Shown: in pieces, positions 59,732-64,000 of the stretch
Numbering within the stretch: the first letter of the stretch is position 1
How the letters are laid out: every line of letters starts with the position of its first letter
From: Lepiota brunneoincarnata
Taxonomy: Eukaryota > Basidiomycota > Agaricomycetes > Agaricales > Agaricaceae
Direction of reading: 5' to 3'
NCBI GenBank assembly: GCA_023014365.1
Contig: JAEBUN010000006.1
Location: 1,488,001-1,552,000, forward strand
DNA: 64,000 nt
Notes under the pieces: generated by a model
Seen by the model: the letters and a program-made list of their open reading frames with translations, nothing else
Told to the model about the DNA's origin: nothing
The model's database searches: none
Position numbers and translations under genes: made by a program

Positions 59732-61223
59732 TCAGTCTCCCCCATCCAATCCTGATTTACTAACAGCACTCTCATCATCACCAATGCCACCCTCGTTAGC
59801 ATCAGTTGAATCTGGGGCCGAGTTCTGGGCCTGAGTATCTATGAGCTTGAGGGGGACAGAGGAGTCAATGCCAAGGGACCTGCAAATCTCTTTACATCGG
59901 TGGTCCCTGATGAAGGCATTGATCCCCTCATGTCCGAAATCGCCAACACCCGAGTCATTGTTCTAGGAGGTGAGGATGTGATGCAAAAATTATGTTGAGA
60001 TGGTTGGCTCACCTGCTGGTTGTATGTGTCATCGGATCAAAGAGCATCAGGCCATCATGGCCTTTGATCTGGGCTGGACTGCCTAACAAGAACATGAGTC
60101 AGGGAGATGTCAAATACAAAGGGGAAACCTGTACCTTGAAGATCAGCGAACAAGAGACAGTTATTACTATGACCAAAAGCAAAATGGGTAAAGGCATAGA
60201 TTGTCAGGCTGCTTAGATCACGGTATGATGATGGGTAACTCAAGGTACCACTCCACCAGGTCACAGTGCTCAGACGGCATCTCTCAACAAGCCACATAAT
60301 CCCATATGGTTCACCTGTGTAGCTTTCTGTGCCAGATGCCGGACTTGGAGATTGGAATGTGTCCTCTTGTAACAAAAAGACATCTGCAAATTGAATATCT
60401 GTAGCAATAACCATGACAATGACATGTCATGAGCTTAACTGAATAAAGACAATAAGTAGTAGACTCACAAGTATCAACCGTTGTACCATTGTTTGCACAG
60501 CATGAGAAAAATGCCGATAGGAACCAATTTCCTTGGTATAAGCGGCAGCATTCAGCTTGAATCTGAGTATTATGTTCACTAATATCAATGCCATCAGAAC
60601 CCAGGACCAAGGACTCAGATTCAGCAGCCTTGTTGCTCATCCGAAAGAACCATTTCGCGACAAATTGACCAGCATGAGATGGATTGGAAAGGATCAACTA
60701 TTTAATAGCTATGAGTCATCAAGTCACCAAGTCCAAATCAGGGCTCTGTACCTCAAAAATGGCCTTCATGGTTCCCTTCGCAAATGGGGTATCATGCAGT
60801 AGGCCTGTTATCGTGCCAGGGAGCTCACTGAAGGTGATAGTTCCATCATCTTCTTTAACTGAGCAAGCAATCTTCTTGAATTGGACTGAGGTTATTTTCT
60901 AGATCGTGTGGGGGCTAGGACGTTGAGTAGGCAGCCAGAATAATGAGCCAATTGCCTTGCTGTCACCAAGTCCATGGCCGATTGAACCTGAAATAATCAG
61001 AGTGAGCCTACTTGAAATTTATGCCAAAGGTGTAGGGCAAACTGCTTGTAGTCCGTCATTGTTTGCTAATCACACTTTGACCAGCAGATAGGGTAATCGA
61101 ATCAGAGTGCAGACACCTGTGTGTTCTGTTGACTGGTGCATGATTGGGTTCATAGTTCTCCTCATCAGTGTGCCGCTCTGATTTGTAGCGTTGTTCATAC
61201 TAGATAGAGTGTATCAGCATTTC
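59732..61223 (-). pseudogene. alpha-type protein kinase, 5' end cut by an LTR
   Basis: Alpha-kinases (MHCK/EEF2K type) phosphorylate Ser/Thr in helical contexts and are expanded in mushrooms. Blocks in order: QRYKSERHTDEENYEP, then after an intron KITSVQFKKIACSVKEDDGT, TPFAKGTMKA, FVAKWFFR (nucleotide-binding Lys), ECCRLYQGNWFLSAFF, FADVFLLQ, SPASGTE, WLVERCRLSTVTWWSGTLS, FTHFAFGHSNNCLLFADLQG (catalytic loop), LMLFDPMTHT, GVGDFGHEGINAFIRDHRCK (zinc-binding C-terminus). Last exon 59732-59962; preceding exon ends at 60013. A 1-nt phase mismatch appears at that last junction. The 5' end (start codon and N-terminal residues) is missing because the gypsy-C LTR begins at 61224. Confidence 0.85.
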
Positions 61224-61921
61224 TGTTATGATCCGTGCTCCTTCTGTATCCGAGGATAACTGGAGACGGCCTTCAATCACTCTACAAGGTGTCCGAGACG
61301 GTTGGCCTTATAGAGCTTAGTGGATCGCGCTCAATGAGATAACGAGGGAAGACGCCAAGTTAAGGCAGAGAGGTAAACGACCGCTGTTAACAAGATTAAA
61401 GCTTGAGGCTTTAATCTCTACTTGTACAGGCCTTATATACCTATGAGATGCTATATACTCGTTATAGGTTACTTGGCTGTTCTACTGGTCGTGCGCAGTC
61501 CTGACCATGATGCACATCCTGGCTGATGGCATCCTAGCGTTATTTATATTACAATGAGTCAGTACTCTCGCTACTGCTGTGCGATGTTCCATCGCTTTCC
61601 TCTGACTCATAATCTCCTTCTCCCGATTGTATCTCCATGGAGTCTTCTCCATTCTCGCTCTCCATTCTCTCGGTGCTTCCATCCGTATCGGAGGTTGGAT
61701 CGGTTGATCCATGGTTATCTTCCTCGTCCTCGGGGTATTCCAATATATCCTCCAAGGTTATCTCCATTCCTGCTTCTCTCGCCAGGTCCTGCATGGCGGT
61801 GTAGTATTCCCCTTCCTCGTCTTCGTATTCTTGTGCCCGTAGTTGGTCTGTAGTCTCCTGTACCCATCTTGTAAAGTCGAACAGTAATTCTTGTTCCTCC
61901 CGGTCTGGACTGTTCATAACA
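61224..61921 (-). repeat. gypsy-C 3' LTR
   Basis: 698 bp, on the minus strand TGTTATGAAC...GATCATAACA. TATA-like GTATATAAGG is at about 61432-61441. The last 122 codons of the 523-codon frame occupy its U3. The flanking host sequence after the LTR (minus strand) is GAAAT; the other copy of the duplication is outside the window. Confidence 0.93.
61394..61416 (-). other. hairpin in the gypsy-C LTR just after the TATA box
   Basis: Perfect 9-bp stem GATTAAAGC/GCTTTAATC with a 5-nt loop, about 20-40 bp downstream of the TATA-like box. It should fall at or near the start of the transcript (R region). The same hairpin is intact in the solo LTR at 49141-49163. Confidence 0.6.
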
Positions 61922-63120
61922 TTATCCCCTTCGTAAGGTCTGATGTCCTCATCAGACATATCCTCAGTATAGTCCGACAGGCTCTCCTGTAATGTTTGAT
62001 TCGGCGATGGGGTCCCAGTCGAAGTATGGGTCGGGTTCTGGGGAGTCGCTTCGGTAGCTTGGTGGTCTGGGGATGGCGGGTCTTGGGTGAGGTCGATGAC
62101 GATGGGTTCTCTGGAGTGAATGGTGGCGGGTGTGCCGAAGGATCGATTCAGGAAGTCGGTGGCTTCCACTAGCAGATGTGGTGGTGGCGTTGGTGGTCGG
62201 AACGACGATGGGGGCATTTTGAATTCGGGTGCGGAGGGGTCTGGCTGAAGCGGGGCGCTGCTCGGTGCTTGCAACAATGTGTCGAATATTGTTGTTTGTG
62301 GTTTCGCGTGTGAGGGATCGAGCTCTGCTTGGTATTCCTCGTGGGCGGCGATACAGGCCAGGTACCATACTTGCGGGTTGATGCTGGTAAGGGTTTCTCT
62401 CGCAGTGCTTCTCGTAATGGCCTGGGGCAATCTTTCGACAATATCGACATTGGTAGCGCGGGCATCCTGCTTTGATATGGCCGAATCGACGGCAGCAATT
62501 GCAGCGAGTTCGGGTGGTGGATAGGTGAGTGGTGGTAGTCCCGATGGGGGCGTCATTAGAAGCAGATATAGCTTGTACAACACTTGATGGTTGGTTACTC
62601 GTATCCACCATGGGAGGGTTGGAAGGTTGGGTGGTGGTCCCGATAGGTAGGATAGGGCGGTCCTGACTTCCGCTTCCATTGCTCGGGCTTGGGATCGGAC
62701 TCTCGAACGGGAATTCGGTGAGAGCGGTTGATAGCATGGCAGAAATGGTATTGCGGTCCTGTTCCTCTGTTGCGCTAGAAAGAATAGTGGCGCATAGTTT
62801 TTCGAATTCTGTTGCTCGGTCGTGGACGAGGCGCTTGTGATACAGAAGAGCAGTAAATGTCTTCCAGCAGGTGTCGACCAGGGGTACCATCGCTGGACTG
62901 CGTTTAAGACGGGTTCCGGTAATATGAAAGGGAACTTCGTGTAAAAGGATGGATCGTATCTCGGGTTGGTTGGAGGGAAGGAAGGTATGCCGGATGATAT
63001 AAGGACTGTTGGTCCTGTCTGGTTGGTTGTCAGCGGTATCGGTGGCAGGGTTAGGTTGGCTATTTCCTTCGACGCGGTTCGCCAGGGATATGATTCTTTC
63101 CCGGATGAGAAGGCGTCCAT
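61549..63120 (-). CDS. gypsy-C ORF3, 523 aa, extends into the LTR
   Basis: A single open frame of 523 codons from ATG 63118-63120. It overlaps pol (63060-63120) and ORF2 (61964-63120) in a third frame. Residues 135-300 look like ordinary folded protein (MEAEVRTALSYLSG, ELAAIAAVDSAISKQDARA, ETLTSINPQVWYLACIAAHE), so it is not obviously a shadow. Near residue 340 is PIVIDLTQD, which fits a SUMO-interaction motif. Residues 402-523 (FDFTRWVQETTDQLRAQEYE, MEITLEDILEYPEDEED, then a Ser/Glu/Asp-rich tail) are encoded inside LTR U3. The same 122 codons are open in the solo LTR at 48.6 kb. Function unknown; acidic C-terminus and SIM-like motif are observations only. Confidence 0.75.
   Translation of the reverse strand: MDAFSSGKESYPWRTASKEIANLTLPPIPLTTNQTGPTVLISSGIPSFPPTNPRYDPSFYTKFPFILPEPVLNAVQRWYPWSTPAGRHLLLFCITSASSTTEQQNSKNYAPLFFLAQQRNRTAIPFLPCYQPLSPNSRSRVRSQARAMEAEVRTALSYLSGPPPNLPTLPWWIRVTNHQVLYKLYLLLMTPPSGLPPLTYPPPELAAIAAVDSAISKQDARATNVDIVERLPQAITRSTARETLTSINPQVWYLACIAAHEEYQAELDPSHAKPQTTIFDTLLQAPSSAPLQPDPSAPEFKMPPSSFRPPTPPPHLLVEATDFLNRSFGTPATIHSREPIVIDLTQDPPSPDHQATEATPQNPTHTSTGTPSPNQTLQESLSDYTEDMSDEDIRPYEGDNVMNSPDREEQELLFDFTRWVQETTDQLRAQEYEDEEGEYYTAMQDLAREAGMEITLEDILEYPEDEEDNHGSTDPTSDTDGSTERMESENGEDSMEIQSGEGDYESEESDGTSHSSSESTDSL
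61922..61932 (-). other. gypsy-C polypurine tract
   Basis: GAAGGGGATAA directly upstream of the 3' LTR on the minus strand, as expected for plus-strand priming. It lies inside the 523-codon frame (encoding YEGDN). Confidence 0.75.
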
Positions 63121-63178
63121 CGTTGTCTGGCTCTGGGAGGTCTGGAGTGGTTGCTCGAGTGTTGGGTGGTTGGGTCAT
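61964..63178 (-). CDS. gypsy-C ORF2, 404 aa zinc-knuckle protein downstream of integrase
   Basis: Open from ATG 63176-63178 to a stop at 61964, overlapping the end of pol by 119 bp in another frame. The first 165 residues contain helical, gag-like sequence (LVDTCWKTFTALLYHKRLVH, RATEFEKLCATILSSATEEQ, NTISAMLSTALTEFPFE). Two zinc knuckles follow: CNCCRRFGHIKAGC (C226, C229, H234, C239; canonical CX2CX4HX4C) and CRYCRKIAPGHYEKHC (C244, C247, H254, C259; CX2CX6HX4C). The rest is basic and Ser/Arg/Pro-rich. Position after integrase corresponds to an env slot, but no signal peptide or membrane segment is present. Likely a nucleic-acid-binding accessory protein; alternatively a displaced gag. Confidence 0.82.
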   Translation of the reverse strand: MTQPPNTRATTPDLPEPDNDGRLLIRERIISLANRVEGNSQPNPATDTADNQPDRTNSPYIIRHTFLPSNQPEIRSILLHEVPFHITGTRLKRSPAMVPLVDTCWKTFTALLYHKRLVHDRATEFEKLCATILSSATEEQDRNTISAMLSTALTEFPFESPIPSPSNGSGSQDRPILPIGTTTQPSNPPMVDTSNQPSSVVQAISASNDAPIGTTTTHLSTTRTRCNCCRRFGHIKAGCPRYQCRYCRKIAPGHYEKHCERNPYQHQPASMVPGLYRRPRGIPSRARSLTRETTNNNIRHIVASTEQRPASARPLRTRIQNAPIVVPTTNATTTSASGSHRLPESILRHTRHHSLQRTHRHRPHPRPAIPRPPSYRSDSPEPDPYFDWDPIAESNITGEPVGLY

Positions 63179-64000
63179 TGGTGGGGTTGTCTAGCTCGTG
63201 GGCCCTTTTATATTCTTCAATGACTTCCTTGGCGTTCTCCAGGTTTGCTTCTGGCTCCCAGGAATCCTCGGTGGGAAGGTATCCTTTCCATCTGACTAGG
63301 AATTGATACTTGTTCCGGAATTTTCTGTGGCGCAGTATTGACTCGACCTCGTATTCTTCTTCTCCATTTACAAGGTCGGGTGGTGGGGCTGTGTTGTATT
63401 CCCCATGTGTGTCGTTCTCTTCTGCAGGCATTAGGAGGCTCGCATGAAACTTGTTGTGGATCTTCCATTTGATGGGTAATTTTAGTTCGTAGGTAACAGG
63501 TCCGAGTTTTCTTGTTATGGTGAAGGGACCTTCTCGGCGTTGGGCCAGTTTCTTTGAGGCGTACTGAATTGGGAGGTTGCGGTTGTCGAGCCAAACCTTC
63601 TGTCCAACTTTTAGATTGATATCTGGCCGGTTATATCTTGCAGCCATTTTTAGTCTGGCTTGTTCATGCGCAGCTTGGGCTTCTTGGCGTATCTTGGCGA
63701 GGTATTTAAACTTCTCTCCTATTGCTGGAATGTTCGTTGGCTCCTCGGAGGTCGGAAATCCTTTGGGGCTTGATCCATAGAGGAGTTCAAATGGGGTATG
63801 TTGGTGTTCGGCATGTGTTTTCGAGTTGTGGACGTATTCCAGGAGTGGGAGTGCCTTTACCCATTTGTTCGGGTTCGATGAGCAATAGATGCCAAGGTAG
63901 AGTTCTATTTCTTGATTGAATCGCTCTGTTTGTCCGTCTGTCTGGGGGTGGTAGGCGGTAGAGAGTGCTTGTTCGATTCCGAGTTGTTTGTAGAATTCTT
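63060..64000 (-). CDS. gypsy-C integrase C-terminus with chromodomain (partial)
   Basis: Open from the window edge to the stop at 63060. The integrase core end is visible (YHPQTDGQTERFNQEIE, LYLGIYCSSNPNKW, LLEYVHNSKTHAEH, PFELLYGSSPKG), then the GPY/F-type module (REGPFTITRKLGPVTYELKL, HNKFHASLLMPAEEND). A chromodomain follows at 63198-63353 (YEVESILRHRKFRNKYQFLV, RWKGYLPTEDSWEPEANLEN). Chromodomains of chromoviruses bind modified histone tails and guide insertion into heterochromatin. All expected aromatic cage positions (Y, W, W/D context) are seen. No stops, so potentially functional. Catalytic Asp residues lie mainly outside the window. Confidence 0.92.
   Translation of the reverse strand, partial: EFYKQLGIEQALSTAYHPQTDGQTERFNQEIELYLGIYCSSNPNKWVKALPLLEYVHNSKTHAEHQHTPFELLYGSSPKGFPTSEEPTNIPAIGEKFKYLAKIRQEAQAAHEQARLKMAARYNRPDINLKVGQKVWLDNRNLPIQYASKKLAQRREGPFTITRKLGPVTYELKLPIKWKIHNKFHASLLMPAEENDTHGEYNTAPPPDLVNGEEEYEVESILRHRKFRNKYQFLVRWKGYLPTEDSWEPEANLENAKEVIEEYKRAHELDNPTNDPTTQHSSNHSRPPRARQRWTPSHPGKNHIPGEPRRRK

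Larger units (their letters stand above)
61224..64000 (-). mobile_element. gypsy-C: young chromodomain Ty3/gypsy element, 3' part
   Basis: Minus-strand element entering the window from the right. It contains the integrase C-terminal half with chromodomain, two overlapping downstream frames, a polypurine tract and a 698-bp 3' LTR. All frames are open without stops. Its LTR is almost identical to the solo LTR at 48636-49333, so the family was recently active. The 5' part (gag, RT) lies beyond base 64000. Confidence 0.93.

Overview
The window looks like a repeat-rich, gene-poor stretch of an Agaricomycete (Basidiomycota) genome. The host genes have many short GT-AG introns of about 40-75 nt. Several families are characteristic of Agaricomycetes: an alpha-kinase, an HNH-type nuclease, an EF-hand/ZZ protein, 7-TM proteins and a tandem P450 cluster. 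The repeats are Ty3/gypsy elements and a Tc1/mariner element. The species cannot be named from sequence alone.

Layout. (1) 1-9.5 kb: decayed Ty3/gypsy element on the minus strand (gypsy-A), interrupted by two solo-LTR-like repeats of one family (A and B, opposite orientations) and a Tc1/mariner element. (2) 9.5-21.2 kb: repeat debris, two copies of an NKAP gene fragment, and one large multi-exon EF-hand/ZZ zinc-finger gene (10.84-15.40 kb, minus). (3) 21.3-27.5 kb: tandem duplication of a 7-TM gene with one intact copy, one frameshifted copy and one remnant. (4) 28.1-31.8 kb: the only block of conserved housekeeping genes: ER FKBP-type prolyl isomerase, GET1 and a mitochondrial Ohr/OsmC peroxidase. 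(5) 32.7-44.2 kb: five related cytochrome P450 genes, four plus and one minus, every one carrying at least one reading-frame break. (6) 44.9-46.5 kb: C-terminal part of a broken RSE1/SF3B3 gene. (7) 46.55-56.16 kb: a second decayed gypsy element (gypsy-B) with both 702-bp LTRs, invaded by a third copy of the first solo-LTR family and by a young 698-bp solo LTR. (8) 56.2-61.2 kb: HNH fragment, RSE1 N-terminal fragment joined to a P450 C-terminal fragment, and an alpha-kinase gene cut by an LTR. (9) 61.2-64.0 kb: the 3' end of a young chromodomain Ty3/gypsy element (gypsy-C) that runs off the window.

The most unusual structure is the 3' end of gypsy-C. Downstream of and overlapping the chromodomain integrase are two long open frames (404 and 523 codons). 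They overlap each other over about 1.16 kb in different frames. The first carries CCHC-type zinc knuckles in the position where an env gene would lie. The second runs through the polypurine tract into the LTR, so its last 122 codons are encoded by U3. The 698-bp solo LTR at 48.6 kb is a separate copy of that LTR and keeps the same 122-codon frame open, which makes it a useful internal control.

Exon boundaries were assigned by hand from GT-AG sites, reading phase and paralogue comparison. Family names rest on remembered family signatures, not on a search.
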